Shown piece by piece: positions 35,608 to 47,080 of a DNA stretch of 64,000 nt (within the stretch, counting starts at the first letter, position 1; each line of letters opens with the position of its first letter). Under the pieces are notes generated by a model. It was not told the origin of the DNA. It worked only from the letters and a program-made list of their open reading frames with translations, and made no database searches. The position numbers were made by a program, and so were the translations under genes. Source of the stretch: CAWJJM01 sp963843275 (GTDB lineage: Bacteria; Acidobacteriota; Thermoanaerobaculia; Multivoradales; JBCCEF01). The stretch covers positions 186,001-250,000 of the forward strand of contig CAWJJM010000010.1 of NCBI GenBank assembly GCA_963843275.1, in the 5' to 3' direction.

Positions 35608-37476
35608 ATGGCCGAGCCGATCGCGTTGCACGAAGAGGAGGCGCTGGGGAAGGCCTACGACGCGCGGCTGATGCGGCGGCTGCTCGCCTACGTGAAGCCC
35701 TACCGCGGCACCGCCGTGGCCGCGGTCGCCCTGATCGTCCTCTCCTCCCTGCTGCAGCTCGTCGGGCCGCTGGCCACGGCGGTGGCGCTGGACCTGTTCG
35801 TGCGGCCGCAGGGCGCGGCCACCCGGCTGTCGGCGCCGAGCCGCTGGACGGCCCACTGGATGCAGGCGGCCGGCTGGCACCCCGGGGACTTCGCGGGCAT
35901 CGCCGCCGTCTCGCTGGTCTACCTCGCGGCGCTCGCCGCGACCTTCGCCGTGCTCTACCTGCAGAGCCGCCTGATGCTGCTGATGGGGCAGCACATCATG
36001 CGCGACCTCCGGCGCCAGATCTTCGGCCACCTGCAGCGCCTGCCGCTCACCTACTTCGACCGCAACCCGGTGGGCCGGCTGGTCACCCGGGTGACCACCG
36101 ACGTCGACGCCCTCAACGAGCTGTTCACCGCGGGGATCGTGTCGATCTTCGGCGACGTCGTGCTGCTCGCCGGCATCGTCGGCGTGCTCTTCTGGCTCGA
36201 CTGGCGCCTCGCCCTGGTCACCTTCGCCATCCTGCCCCTGCTCGGCGGCGTCACCCTGTGGTTCCGCATCCGCGCCCGCCAGACCTACCGCGACGTACGG
36301 GTGAAGATCGCCCGCATCAACGCCTTCCTGCAGGAGCACATCACCGGCATGTCGGTGCTGCAGCTGTTCAACCGCGAGCAGCGCGCCTACGCCGAGTTCA
36401 GCGCCATCAACCGCGACCACCGCGACGCCAACGTGCGCGCCATCTTCTACTACGCGGTCTACTACCCGCTGGTCGAGCTGATCACCGCCCTCGGGCTGGG
36501 GCTGATCATCTGGTACGGCGGCGGGCAGGTGATGGCGGGGGCGCTGTCGATCGGCGCCCTGGTGGCGTTCCTGCAGAACGCCCAGCGCTTCTACCAGCCG
36601 CTGTCCGACCTGTCGGAGAAGTACAACATCCTGCAGGCGGCGATGGCCTCGTCGGAGCGCATCTTCCGGCTGCTCGACCGCGTGCCCGCGATCGTCTCGC
36701 CCCCCGACGCCTTCGCGCCGCCGCCGGAGGCGGTGCGCGGCGAGCTCGAGCTCGACGGCGTCGGCTTCTCCTACAAGCCCGGCGAACCGGTGCTCGAGGA
36801 GGTCTCCTTCCGCGTCGCCCCGGGCGAGACCGTGGCGGTGGTCGGCCACACCGGGGCGGGCAAGACCACCCTCACCAACCTGCTGCTGCGCTTCTACGAC
36901 GTCGACGCCGGCGCGGTGCGGGTCGACGGCGTCGACGTACGCCGCTGGGACCTGGCACGGCTCCGCGAGACCATCGGGTTGGTGCTGCAGGACGTCTTCC
37001 TGTTCTCCGGGACGGTGGGCGGCAACATCCGCCTGGGGTCGCCGGCCATCGACGACGCGCGGCTGCGCTGGGCGGCGGGCGAGGTCTCGGCCCTGCCCTT
37101 CATCGAGCGCCTGCCGCAGGGCTTCGACACCGCCGTCCGCGAGCGCGGCGCCGGCCTCTCGGTGGGGCAGAAGCAGCTCATCTCGTTCGCCCGCGCCCTC
37201 GCCTTCGACCCGCGGGTGCTGATCCTCGACGAGGCCACCTCGTCGGTCGACACCGAGACCGAGCAGCTCATCGAGCGGGCCCTCGGGCGCCTGCTCGCCG
37301 GCCGCACCAGCCTGGTGATCGCGCACCGCCTGTCGACGGTGCAGCGGGCCGACCGCATCCTGGTGATGCACAAGGGCCGGCTGCGCGAGCAGGGCACCCA
37401 CCAGGAGCTGCTCGCCCGGCGCGGCATCTACCACCGGCTCTATCTGCTGCAGTACAAGGACCAGGAGGTCGCCTGA
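35608..37476 (+). CDS. ABC exporter half-transporter (multidrug/lipid type)
   Basis: Fused permease-ATPase of 622 residues, a homodimeric type IV exporter like MsbA/BmrA. Six transmembrane helices lie in residues 25-330. The nucleotide-binding domain carries Walker A GHTGAGKTTL (about 414-423), a Q-loop (LVLQDVFLFSG), the signature LSVGQKQLISFARAL (canonical LSGGQ has Val here), Walker B VLILDEATSSVD and the switch His in VIAHRLSTV. Long cytoplasmic N-terminus, 25 residues. The neighbours do not define a substrate. Confidence 0.92.
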   Translation: MAEPIALHEEEALGKAYDARLMRRLLAYVKPYRGTAVAAVALIVLSSLLQLVGPLATAVALDLFVRPQGAATRLSAPSRWTAHWMQAAGWHPGDFAGIAAVSLVYLAALAATFAVLYLQSRLMLLMGQHIMRDLRRQIFGHLQRLPLTYFDRNPVGRLVTRVTTDVDALNELFTAGIVSIFGDVVLLAGIVGVLFWLDWRLALVTFAILPLLGGVTLWFRIRARQTYRDVRVKIARINAFLQEHITGMSVLQLFNREQRAYAEFSAINRDHRDANVRAIFYYAVYYPLVELITALGLGLIIWYGGGQVMAGALSIGALVAFLQNAQRFYQPLSDLSEKYNILQAAMASSERIFRLLDRVPAIVSPPDAFAPPPEAVRGELELDGVGFSYKPGEPVLEEVSFRVAPGETVAVVGHTGAGKTTLTNLLLRFYDVDAGAVRVDGVDVRRWDLARLRETIGLVLQDVFLFSGTVGGNIRLGSPAIDDARLRWAAGEVSALPFIERLPQGFDTAVRERGAGLSVGQKQLISFARALAFDPRVLILDEATSSVDTETEQLIERALGRLLAGRTSLVIAHRLSTVQRADRILVMHKGRLREQGTHQELLARRGIYHRLYLLQYKDQEVA

Positions 37477-37602
37477 CCGGGCGTTGGTGGGGTCCGCCCG
37501 GCGGATGTATCCGTTTTCTTCTATAGGCTGGTGGTGTAGACTCGGCGGCGAACGATCCGGCTGCACAGACGACGTCCGGCGGACTGTGAGGAGCGACCAG
37601 CG

Positions 37603-38745
37603 ATGGCCACGGCGACGGCGAGCTTGAACGAGCTGCTCCGGGAGATGGTCGACCAGGGCGGCTCCGACCTCCACATCACCACCAACTCGGCGCCCCAGAT
37701 CCGGGTCGACGGCATCCTGCGCCCGCTCAACCATCCGCCCCTGACCCCTTCGCAGACCAAGCAGCTCTCCTACTCGATCCTGACCGACAACCAGAAGCAC
37801 CGCCTGGAGGAGAACCTGGAGATCGACTTCTCCTTCGGCATCAAGGGGCTGGCCCGCTTCCGCGCCAACGTCTTCCACCAGCGCGGCGCGCTGGCCGCCG
37901 CCTTCCGGCAGATCCCCTACGAGATCCGCAGCTTCCGCGAGCTGGGGGTCCCGCAGGTGGCCGAGAAGCTGTGCGAGAAGCCGCGCGGCCTGGTGCTGGT
38001 CACCGGCCCCACCGGCTCCGGCAAGTCCACCACCCTGGCGGCGATGCTCGACAAGGTCAACCGCGAGCGCCACGAGCACATCGTCACCATCGAGGACCCG
38101 GTCGAGTACCTGCACAGCCACAAGAAGTGCCTGGTCAACCAGCGGGAGCTGGCCGCCGACACCCACAGCTTCCCCAACGCGCTGCGCTCGGTGCTGCGGC
38201 AGGATCCCGACGTCGTGCTGATCGGCGAGATGCGCGACCTCGAGACGGTCGAGTCGGCGTTGCGCATCGCCGAGACCGGCCACCTGACCTTCGCCACCCT
38301 GCACACCAACACGGCCGCGCAGACCATCAACCGCATCGTCGACATCTTCCCGGCCCACCAGCAGGGGCAGATCCGGGTGCAGCTCTCCTTCGTCCTCGAG
38401 GGCATCCTGTGCCAGTCGCTGCTGCCCCGCGCCGGCGGCCGGGGACGCGTGCTGGCCATGGAGATCCTGGTCCCCAACTCGGCGATCCGCAACCTGATCC
38501 GCGAGGACAAGATCCACCAGATCTACGGCATGATGCAGTCGGGCCAGGCGCGCTTCGGGATGCAGACCTTCAACCAGTCGCTGGCGGCGCTGTACTTCAA
38601 GCGCATGATCACCCTGCAGACGGCGATGGCGCGCTCGTCGTACCCCGACGAGCTGCAGGAGATCATCGCGCGTGGGCCGGGGGCGCTGAACCCGGCGATG
38701 GGCGTCACGTCCGGGGCGGCGGCCAGCGCCGCGCCGAACCGTTGA
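37603..38745 (+). CDS. pilT: type IV pilus retraction ATPase PilT
   Basis: Hexameric ATPase that depolymerises pili and powers twitching. It has 380 residues, start MATATASLNELLREMVDQGG preceded by GAGGAG. PAS-like N-domain; Walker A GPTGSGKST (about 135-143); Asp box IVTIEDPVEYLH; Walker B VVLIGEMRDLET; His box LTFATLHTNTAAQTINRIVD; and the PilT-type AIRNLIREDKIHQI (AIRNLIRE) motif needed for retraction. It is followed by pilC after 11 bases and by pilS/pilR. The extension ATPase PilB is not in the window. Confidence 0.97.
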   Translation: MATATASLNELLREMVDQGGSDLHITTNSAPQIRVDGILRPLNHPPLTPSQTKQLSYSILTDNQKHRLEENLEIDFSFGIKGLARFRANVFHQRGALAAAFRQIPYEIRSFRELGVPQVAEKLCEKPRGLVLVTGPTGSGKSTTLAAMLDKVNRERHEHIVTIEDPVEYLHSHKKCLVNQRELAADTHSFPNALRSVLRQDPDVVLIGEMRDLETVESALRIAETGHLTFATLHTNTAAQTINRIVDIFPAHQQGQIRVQLSFVLEGILCQSLLPRAGGRGRVLAMEILVPNSAIRNLIREDKIHQIYGMMQSGQARFGMQTFNQSLAALYFKRMITLQTAMARSSYPDELQEIIARGPGALNPAMGVTSGAAASAAPNR

Positions 38746-38756
38746 GGAGCTGAAGG

Positions 38757-39962
38757 ATGCCGAGCTTCGTGTGGTCGGGCCGGACGCGGGCGGGGCAGTC
38801 CCAGGAGGGGGTGCTGCTCGCCGACTCGCGCGACGCCGCCGTCGCCAGCCTGCGGCGGCAGCAGATCCAGGTCACCAGCATCCGCGAGAAGGGGCGCGAG
38901 GTGCGCATCCTGCCGCGCCTGACGCGCGGCATCTCGCAGAAGCGCATCGCCGTCTTCACCCGCCAGTTCTCGGTGATGCTCGACGCCGGCCTGCCGCTCG
39001 TCCAGTGCCTCGAGATCCTCGGCGAGCAGGAGGAGAACCCGGTCTTCGCGCAGGCCATCGAGAAGGTGCGGACCGACGTCGAGGCCGGCTCGTCGCTGGC
39101 CGAGGCGATGCGGCGCCAGCCCAAGGCGTTCGACGACCTCTACGTCAACATGGTGGCGGCCGGCGAGGCCGGCGGCATCCTCGACATCATCCTGCAGCGC
39201 CTGGCGCTCTACATCGAGAAGGTCGTCCGCCTCAAGAGCCAGGTCAAGTCGGCGCTGATCTACCCGGCGGCGGTCATCACCATCGCCGTCGGCGTCGTGT
39301 GGATCATCCTGTGGAAGGTGATCCCGGTCTTCCAGCAGCTCCTCGAGAGCGTCGGCGGCGAGATGCCGCTGATCACCAAGGTGGTGGTCGGGGCCAGCAA
39401 CTTCCTCGGCCGCTACACGATCTGGATCCTGCTGGTCGGCGTCCTCGGCGTCGTCGCCTTCAACCGCTACTACAAGACCTACCGCGGACGCCGGGTGATC
39501 GACGGAGCGCTGCTCAAGGTGCCGGTGATCGGCATGCTGCTGCGCAAGGTCGCGGTGGCCCGCTTCTGCCAGACCCTGTCGACCCTGACCGCCTCCGGCG
39601 TCCCCATCCTCGACGGCCTCGAGATCACCGCGAAGACCTCGGGCAACGCGATCATCGAGGACGCCGTGATGGCGGTGCGCAAGAGCGTCGAGGAAGGGCG
39701 CACCATCTCCCAGCCGCTCGGCGAGACCAAGGTCTTCCCGCCGATGGTGGTGCAGATGATCAACGTCGGCGAGCAGACCGGCGCCCTCGACCAGATGCTG
39801 CAGAAGATCGCCGAGTTCTACGAGGAGGAGGTCGACACCGCCGTCACCGGCCTCACCAAGCTGATCGAGCCGCTGCTGATCGTGGTCCTCGGCGCGATCA
39901 TCGGCACCATCGTGGCCGCCATGTACCTGCCGCTCTACTCGATCCTCAAGGAGATCGGCTGA
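38757..39962 (+). CDS. pilC: type IV pilus inner-membrane platform protein PilC
   Basis: Polytopic GspF/PilC-family protein that couples the PilB/PilT motors to pilin assembly. It has 401 residues with two repeated T2SSF domains (about 70-195 and 270-395), each with a cytoplasmic helical bundle. Transmembrane segments include YPAAVITIAVGVVWIILWKV and LIVVLGAIIGTIVAAMYLPL. The signature EAGGILDIILQRLA and its second-half counterpart EQTGALDQMLQKIA are both present. Intact and normal length. Confidence 0.96.
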   Translation: MPSFVWSGRTRAGQSQEGVLLADSRDAAVASLRRQQIQVTSIREKGREVRILPRLTRGISQKRIAVFTRQFSVMLDAGLPLVQCLEILGEQEENPVFAQAIEKVRTDVEAGSSLAEAMRRQPKAFDDLYVNMVAAGEAGGILDIILQRLALYIEKVVRLKSQVKSALIYPAAVITIAVGVVWIILWKVIPVFQQLLESVGGEMPLITKVVVGASNFLGRYTIWILLVGVLGVVAFNRYYKTYRGRRVIDGALLKVPVIGMLLRKVAVARFCQTLSTLTASGVPILDGLEITAKTSGNAIIEDAVMAVRKSVEEGRTISQPLGETKVFPPMVVQMINVGEQTGALDQMLQKIAEFYEEEVDTAVTGLTKLIEPLLIVVLGAIIGTIVAAMYLPLYSILKEIG

Positions 39963-40119
39963 GCGCCCGAGAGGGAGCCGGCGCCCGCACGCGAGCGGCG
40001 CGGGGGGGCCGCGCCGGGCGCCGCGGCGCCCCGGTCTAGGCGGCGGCGATGCCGCACCGGACGACCCGGGTTCGCGGGGGGGGCCGGTCCGCGGGCCCCC
40101 CCGAGCCTCCCGCCACCCG

Positions 40120-41846
40120 ATGACCGCGCTGTCCCGTCAGCTCCAGTGGCTGGTCGCCATCCGGCTGGTGGTGGTCACCAGCATCGTGGTGCCCTACTTC
40201 CTGCTCGGGATGCTGCCGGCGCCCGTCGCCGAGCCGGCCGCGGCGGGACCCGACGTCGCCGCCCCCGCCCCGGCGGCCCCGGCGCCCAGCCCGGTCGCCG
40301 CCCTCGGCTCCCCCACCGTCTACCGCATCGCCGGCCTGACCTACCTGGCGAGCTTCTTCTACCTGGTGCTGCTGCGCGTCCTGCGCCGCCGCCTCCAGCT
40401 CCACGCCTACGTCCAGTTCGTGGGCGATACGTTGCTGATCACCGCCCTGGTGTACCTGACCGGCGGCATCACCAGCCCGTTCTCCATCTTCTACCTGGTG
40501 GTGATCGCCGTCGCCTCGACCCTGCTCGGCCGCGAGGCGGGTTTCTCCGTCGCCACCGTCGCCTACGGGGAGTACGCGGCGCTGCTGCTGTGCCTCTACC
40601 TGGGCTGGATCGCGCCGCACGACGCGGCGCTCGAGAGCGGCGACACCCTGTTCCGGCTGCTCTACAACCTGGTGGTGAACTTCGTCGCCTTCTACCTGGT
40701 GGCCGTCCTCACCTCGATGCTGGCCGGCCGGGCGGCGCGGGCCGAGCGCGAGCTGGAGGCGAAGCGGCGCGGCCTCGCCGACCTCGAGGTGGTGCACCGC
40801 GACGTCATCCAGTCGATCACCAGCGGCCTCGCCACCACCGACACCGGCGGCCGCGTCACCAGCCTCAACCGCGCCGGCGAGGGGATCCTGCGGCAGCGCG
40901 AGGCCGAGCTGATCGGCCGCCCGATCGAGGAGGTGCTGCGGCCGCTGCCGTGGGCGAGCCTGGTCGAGCGCCCCGGCGCGCCCGGCGAGCCGCTGCGCTC
41001 GCAGCTCGAGCTGGTGCGCGACGGCGAGGCGGTCCACCTCGGCTTCTCGATCTCCCGGCTCACCGACGCGGCCGGGACGCATCGCGGCTACAACGTGGTC
41101 TTCCAGGACTTCACCCGCTGGCGGCGCCTCGAGGAGCAGGTACGGATCACGGACCGGATGGCCGCGGTGGGCGAGCTGGCGGCCGGCATCGCGCACGAGA
41201 TCGGCAACCCGCTGGCGGCGATCTCCGGCTCGGTGCAGATGCTGTCGCGCTCGCTCTCCGGCGATCCGGCGCACCAGAAGCTGCTGGCGATCCTGCTCAA
41301 GGAGAGCCAGCGTCTCGACCGCACCATCAAGGGGTTCCTGCGCTTCGCCCGCCCGCGCGAGCGGTCGGTGGTGGAGTTCGACGTCGCCCACCTGCTGAGC
41401 GAGAACTTCGAGCTGCTGCGCAACAGCGACGAGGTGGCCGCCCACCACCGGCTGGAGCTGACCGTCGAGCCGCCCTCGGTGCGCATGGTCGCCGACCCCG
41501 ACCAGGTCAGCCAGATCTTCTGGAACCTGGCCCGCAACGCGCTCAAGGCGATGCCGGAGGGCGGGCGGCTGGACGTCGGCGGCGAGGCCCGCGACGGCAC
41601 CTACCGCATCCGCTTCCGCGACACCGGCCGGGGCATGGCCGAGGCGGAGCGCGCCAACCTGTTCCACCCGTTCCACTCGCTGTTCGACAGCGGGACCGGC
41701 ATCGGCATGGCGATCGTCTACCGCATCGTCGAGGAGCACAACGGGAAGATCGAGGTGGAGAGCGCCGAGGGCGGCGGCACCACGATCGCCATCGACCTCC
41801 CCCTGGCGCGCACCCCGGTGCCGGCCGCCGGCGAGGAGGCGCCGTG

Positions 41847-41850
<4 letters not shown>
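40120..41850 (+). CDS. pilS: membrane sensor histidine kinase PilS
   Basis: Sensor kinase of 576 residues, most likely the pilin-level sensor paired with PilR. About six transmembrane helices occupy residues 10-215, with an Ala/Pro-rich loop after the first. A PAS domain (about 230-335) and HisKA with the phospho-acceptor His near residue 359 (AAGIAHEIGNPLAAISGSVQ) follow. The HATPase domain carries NLARNALKAM (N box) and a DTGRGMAEAE / GTGIGMAIVYRI pair. Its stop overlaps the pilR start by four bases. Proximity to pilT-pilC and the paired NtrC-type regulator support the name. Confidence 0.88.
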
Positions 41851-43268
<1,418 letters not shown>

Positions 43269-43311
43269 CGCCGTACCCCTCCGGCCGCCGTCACCCCGGC
43301 GACCGCGGCGC

Positions 43312-45140
43312 TCAGGGCCCCTCGGACGGCGCCAGGTCGGTCCACAGCAGACCGAGCCCGGAAGTGCCCACCAGGAGGCGGCCCTGGGTGAGCAGCGCCG
43401 AGATCACCTGGCTCGCCGGGTGCGGGAACGGGATCGGCACCGGGTGCCCCGCGGCGTCGGCGAGCTCGAGGCGATCGGCGAAGACCAGCAGCGCCGGGTG
43501 CCCCGGGTCGCCCGTCGGCACCACCCGCAGCGGCCCTTCGGCGACCCGCCGCCACGACCCGTCGAGGTCGTCGCGACGCACCCAGGTCCCGGCCGGGCCC
43601 CACAGCAGCACCGCGTCGCCGAGCCGCTCGAGGCGGCCGTCGGGAGCCGGCGCCGCCACGGTGTGGTTGGAGCCGGCGGTGACGCGGTACAGGCCGGCAG
43701 CGTCGGTCACCCAGACGGCATCGCCGAGCAGGGCCGCCGAGCGCGGCGCGCCGTGCTTGTACGCGGTCAGGGGCTGGAAGCGGCTCCCGGAGAGCTCCCA
43801 GAAGCCGTCCGCGGTGCGGGCCAGGAGCCGGTCGGGACGAGGCGAGCACCTGGTCGACCCGGCGCTGTCCCAGCTCCCCCACCAGCTGCCAGTCGGCGCC
43901 GCGGCTCCACCACAGGCCGCGCTCGGTCGCGGCGTAGAGCGCCGCGCCGTGATGGGCCAGCCCGAGCACGGTGGGGACGGCCGCCGGCCGCCGGTCGAAG
44001 CGGGCGCCACCGTCGGAGGAGGCGTAGACGCCGGAGAGCGGGCCGGCGTGGTTGACCGCCGCCAGCACCCGGTCGCCGAGGCGCAGCAGCGCCGCCACCC
44101 GCAGCCCGCTCATGCCGCGGGACGAGGCGCCCAGCGTCGCGCCGCCGTCGTCCGACGCCCACACCCCGCGCCCTCGGTGGCGAGCAGCACGCGACCCGGG
44201 TGCCCGGGCTGCAGCGCGATGTCCTGGATGCCGAGCCCCTCGGGCCCGACCCGGCGCCAGGTGGCGCCGCCGTCCTCGGACAGGTGGAGGCCGGCGACGG
44301 TGCCGGCGAGCAGGCGCCCCCCGGGGAGCACCGCGAAGCTCGGGGTGCGCCGGTTCTCGAAGCCCTCGCGGTGGCGCCGCCAGTGGGCCCCTCCGTCGGT
44401 GGTGTGGTAGACCCAGCCGCAGGTCGAGGCCCAGATCTCCCCCGGGCTGCCCGGCACCGGCCGCAAGGTGAACACCTCGCTGTCCGGGACCATGCCGTCG
44501 AAGACCGGCCGCCAGTCGGCGCCGCCGTCGTCGCTGCGGTAGGCGCGCTGCCAGGTGCCTGCGATCACCGTCTCGGGGTCGGGCCCCACCAGCAGGCTGG
44601 TCACCTTGTAGACCTCCGGCAGCAGGGCGCTGACGTGCCGCCAGGTGGTCCCCGCGTCATCGCTGCGGTAGACCCCCGACAGGGTGCCGGCGTAGAGGCG
44701 GTCGGGGCGCCCCGGGACCGCGGCCAGGGTGTAGACCTGGGTGCCCTCCAGCCCGGCGGAGCGCACGTCCCAGCTGCGCCCGCCGTCGTCGGTCGCCGCC
44801 ACCATGCCGCCGCCCCACAGCCCCCACAGGGCGGCCCACAGCCGCCCCGGACGCTCCGGGTCGAAGACCAGGTCGCTCACCACCCAGCCGCGGAAGGGGA
44901 CGGTCAACCCGGCGTCGGACCAGGTCGCGCCCGCGTCGTGGCTGACGTAGACCTGGCCGCCGCTGGTGCCGGCGAAGGCGCGTTCGGGGTCGGCCGGGTC
45001 GAAGACGACGGTGCGCACGTCGCCGCCCCACAGCGCGGCCCGGTGCCACGCGGGCACGGAGGGCGCGGGCGCCCGGCGGCGGCGGCGAGGGCGGCCGGGA
45101 AGCACACGAGGAGGACGAGCGGGAGGATCTTCCGGGTCAT
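43312..45140 (-). CDS. secreted BNR/sortilin-type beta-propeller protein, frame-broken in three places
   Basis: A signal peptide at the ATG at 45140 (ILPLVLLVCFPAALAAAA) begins a protein of about 608 codons. It is built from repeated blades of the form YVSHDAGATWSDAG, ATDDGGRSWDVRSAG, YRSDDAGTTWRHV, YRSDDGGADWRPVFDG, HTTDGGAHWRR and HLSEDGGATWRRVG. These are BNR/Asp-box repeats found in WD40-like, photosystem-stability and sialidase-like propellers. The frame shifts near 45075, 44170 (G-run) and 43850, and the remaining blades are readable in the next frame each time. It begins with a four-base overlap with the xdhC stop (ATGA). No catalytic residues for sialidase are evident; function unknown. 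Confidence 0.75.
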
Positions 45141-45955
45141 ACGACGGTCCGATAGCGGGTCTGCAGGATCTCGGCGAGGACGCCGATGGCGATCTCGCCG
45201 GGCGAATCTCCCCCGACCGGCAGGCCGATCGGGGCGCGGAGCTCGACGCCCTCGAGCGACAGGCCGCGCGCGGCGACCTCGTCGCGGACGCGCTCGACCT
45301 TGCGTCGGCTGCCCATCAGCCCGAGGTAGCGCAGATCGGCCGGCGCCTGGCGCAGCAGGCCGGCCAGCGCGGCGGCGTCGGTCTCCCAACAGCGGCTGAC
45401 GATCGCGGCGTAGAGCTCGCGGCGCCCCCACGGGGTCAGGAAGTCGCCGCCGAAGTCGCGGTCCACCGCCACCGTGCGGGTACCCTCCGGGAAGCTCTCC
45501 GGGCGCCGGAACTCCGGCCGGTCGTCGACCACCAGGCGGTCGAAGCCGGCCAGGGCGCCCGCCCGAGCCAGCGCCTGACCCACCGGGCCGCCGCCGCAGA
45601 TCACCAGCACGGGCGCCGCCACCATCCGCTCCAGGAAGACCTCCATCATGCCGCCGCAGACCATCCCCGTGGGCTGGCCCTTGGCGGCCGTCTCGGTGAG
45701 GTAGTAGCGCTTCAGCTCCGAGGCTTCGGCGTCGGCGTCCAGCTTCGCCGCGGCGTCCGCTGCCACCATCGCTTCGAGGGCGCCGCCTCCGAGGTTGCCG
45801 TAGGCGCTGCCGTCGGCGCGCACCAGCAACCGCCAGCCCACCTTGCCCGGGGTCGATCCCTCGGTGCGGACGATCTGGCAGAGGACGGCGCGGCCGTCGG
45901 CGACCACCGCCCGGCTCGCCTCGGCCAGCACCTCGGCGAGGGTCGGCAACGGCAT
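45137..45955 (-). CDS. xdhC: XdhC/CoxI-family molybdenum cofactor insertion/maturation protein
   Basis: Chaperone that binds molybdenum cofactor and delivers it, after sulfuration, to xanthine-dehydrogenase-family enzymes. It has 272 residues. The N-terminal XdhC_CoxI domain includes LCQIVRTEGSTPGKVGWRLL and GNLGGGALEAMV, then MVCGGMMEVFLE. The C-terminal Rossmann domain has LVICGGGPVGQALARAG and YLGLMGSRRKVERV. No molybdenum hydroxylase genes are nearby; the client must be elsewhere. Confidence 0.88.
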   Translation of the reverse strand: MPLPTLAEVLAEASRAVVADGRAVLCQIVRTEGSTPGKVGWRLLVRADGSAYGNLGGGALEAMVAADAAAKLDADAEASELKRYYLTETAAKGQPTGMVCGGMMEVFLERMVAAPVLVICGGGPVGQALARAGALAGFDRLVVDDRPEFRRPESFPEGTRTVAVDRDFGGDFLTPWGRRELYAAIVSRCWETDAAALAGLLRQAPADLRYLGLMGSRRKVERVRDEVAARGLSLEGVELRAPIGLPVGGDSPGEIAIGVLAEILQTRYRTVV

Positions 45956-45983
45956 GAAGCAAGAATAGCACCCGCTCCGGCGG

Positions 45984-46436
45984 TCATCCGGGGAGCGGCG
46001 GCTGGTGCGCCGTCCGGCGGCCGCCGAGAAGCGGCCGCAGCGCGTGAATCCCCCAGGCGACGAGCCACAGACCCGACGCGGCCAGGTGGACCGCCACCCA
46101 GACGCTCCTCCAGGCGGGCTCGACGGCGGTCTGCAGCAGGTAACCCGACGCCACCATCGGCGCCAGACCCGCCATCAGGGAGACGCCGCTGGCGAGCCGG
46201 CGCCCGCCGCCACGCCACCGGGGCCACGCGTGCCCCCGCCACACCGCGCCGGCGGCGAAGACCAGCGCCGGCGCCAGCCAGACGTGGAGATGCTGCACCG
46301 CCGGCTGCCAGGGGTGGTGGACCACCGCCCAGGGGTCCGGCGGCTCCAGCGCGTAACGCATCCAGGCGTAGACGACGCCGGTCCCGCCGACCAGCAGGGT
46401 CGACAGGTGGATCGCCCAGGCCTCGGCGCGGCTCAT
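45984..46436 (-). CDS. four-helix membrane protein, possible heme b or flavin-electron carrier (DUF4405-like)
   Basis: A 150-residue integral membrane protein, start at the ATG at 46436 overlapping the FMN-binding gene stop (ATGA). Four transmembrane helices are predicted: about 7-27, 48-66, 81-101 and 112-132. Histidines sit at membrane edges in HHPWQPAVQHLHVWLAP, in VHLAASGLWLVAWGIHAL and near the N-terminus. This matches small cytochrome b561/DUF4405-type proteins often encoded with FMN-binding proteins and ApbE. Heme binding is inferred. It ends the apbE-porin-FMN_bind cluster. Confidence 0.65.
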   Translation of the reverse strand: MSRAEAWAIHLSTLLVGGTGVVYAWMRYALEPPDPWAVVHHPWQPAVQHLHVWLAPALVFAAGAVWRGHAWPRWRGGGRRLASGVSLMAGLAPMVASGYLLQTAVEPAWRSVWVAVHLAASGLWLVAWGIHALRPLLGGRRTAHQPPLPG

Positions 46437-47080
46437 CCGCCGTCCCCGTCGCCGTCCCGCGCGGTGCCGTCCCCGTCGCCGTCGGAGAGCACGCGGTCGA
46501 GCGCCAGCACCCGCCGCACCGCCTCGGTGGTCGCGCGCGAGGTGAGCGTCGCCCCCACCACCCGCCGCACCCCGCGGTCCAGGCGCAGGCCGGCGTCCAA
46601 CCGTCGCCCGCGGAACTGCTCGTACCACCCCGGGCGCGGACGGTACTCGCCCGGCTCGGCGAAGGACAGCACCTCGAGGCGACCCACCGTCCCGTCCGGG
46701 GTCACCACCACCATCAGGGTCTCCGGCAACGTGCGCACCCGGTGGACGTCGAAGTACGCCGTCCCGCCGGGTCCGTCCGGGCAGTGGGCACGGTACGCGT
46801 GCACGGGAACGGACGGGATCTCGACCTCGGCCAGGCGCCGGGCGGCGTCGAGCTGCGCGGCCGTGGGGTACTCGGTCCGGCGCTCGACCCGGCAGCCGGG
46901 GAAGGCGAGCGCGAGGGCCTCGTCGCGCGACAGCGGCTCCGCCGTCGCCGCGGCCGTGGCGAGCGCCATCGTCAGGCCGAGCAGGACGGCGCCGGCAGCC
47001 CGCCACCGGGATCTCGCGGCGGCCTCAGAACGACCAGCCGAGGGCCGCGTTGACGCGATCGCGCGCATCGCCGCCTGCAT
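46433..47080 (-). CDS. periplasmic FMN-binding domain protein (covalent flavinylation target)
   Basis: A 215-residue exported protein. A hydrophobic signal segment (about 27-47, AAGAVLLGLTMALATAAA) is followed by an FMN_bind domain (about 105-195). The flavinylation motif is VVGATLTS (residues 174-181), in which Thr178 of the GAT tripeptide is the expected attachment site for FMN by ApbE. The tail is an unusual DGDGDGTARDGDGDGG, possibly a calcium- or metal-binding acidic strip. It overlaps the end of the porin gene by 56 bases; a start downstream of the annotated ATG is possible. It would receive FMN from the ApbE encoded two genes earlier in the same run. Confidence 0.82.
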   Translation of the reverse strand: MQAAMRAIASTRPSAGRSEAAARSRWRAAGAVLLGLTMALATAAATAEPLSRDEALALAFPGCRVERRTEYPTAAQLDAARRLAEVEIPSVPVHAYRAHCPDGPGGTAYFDVHRVRTLPETLMVVVTPDGTVGRLEVLSFAEPGEYRPRPGWYEQFRGRRLDAGLRLDRGVRRVVGATLTSRATTEAVRRVLALDRVLSDGDGDGTARDGDGDGG

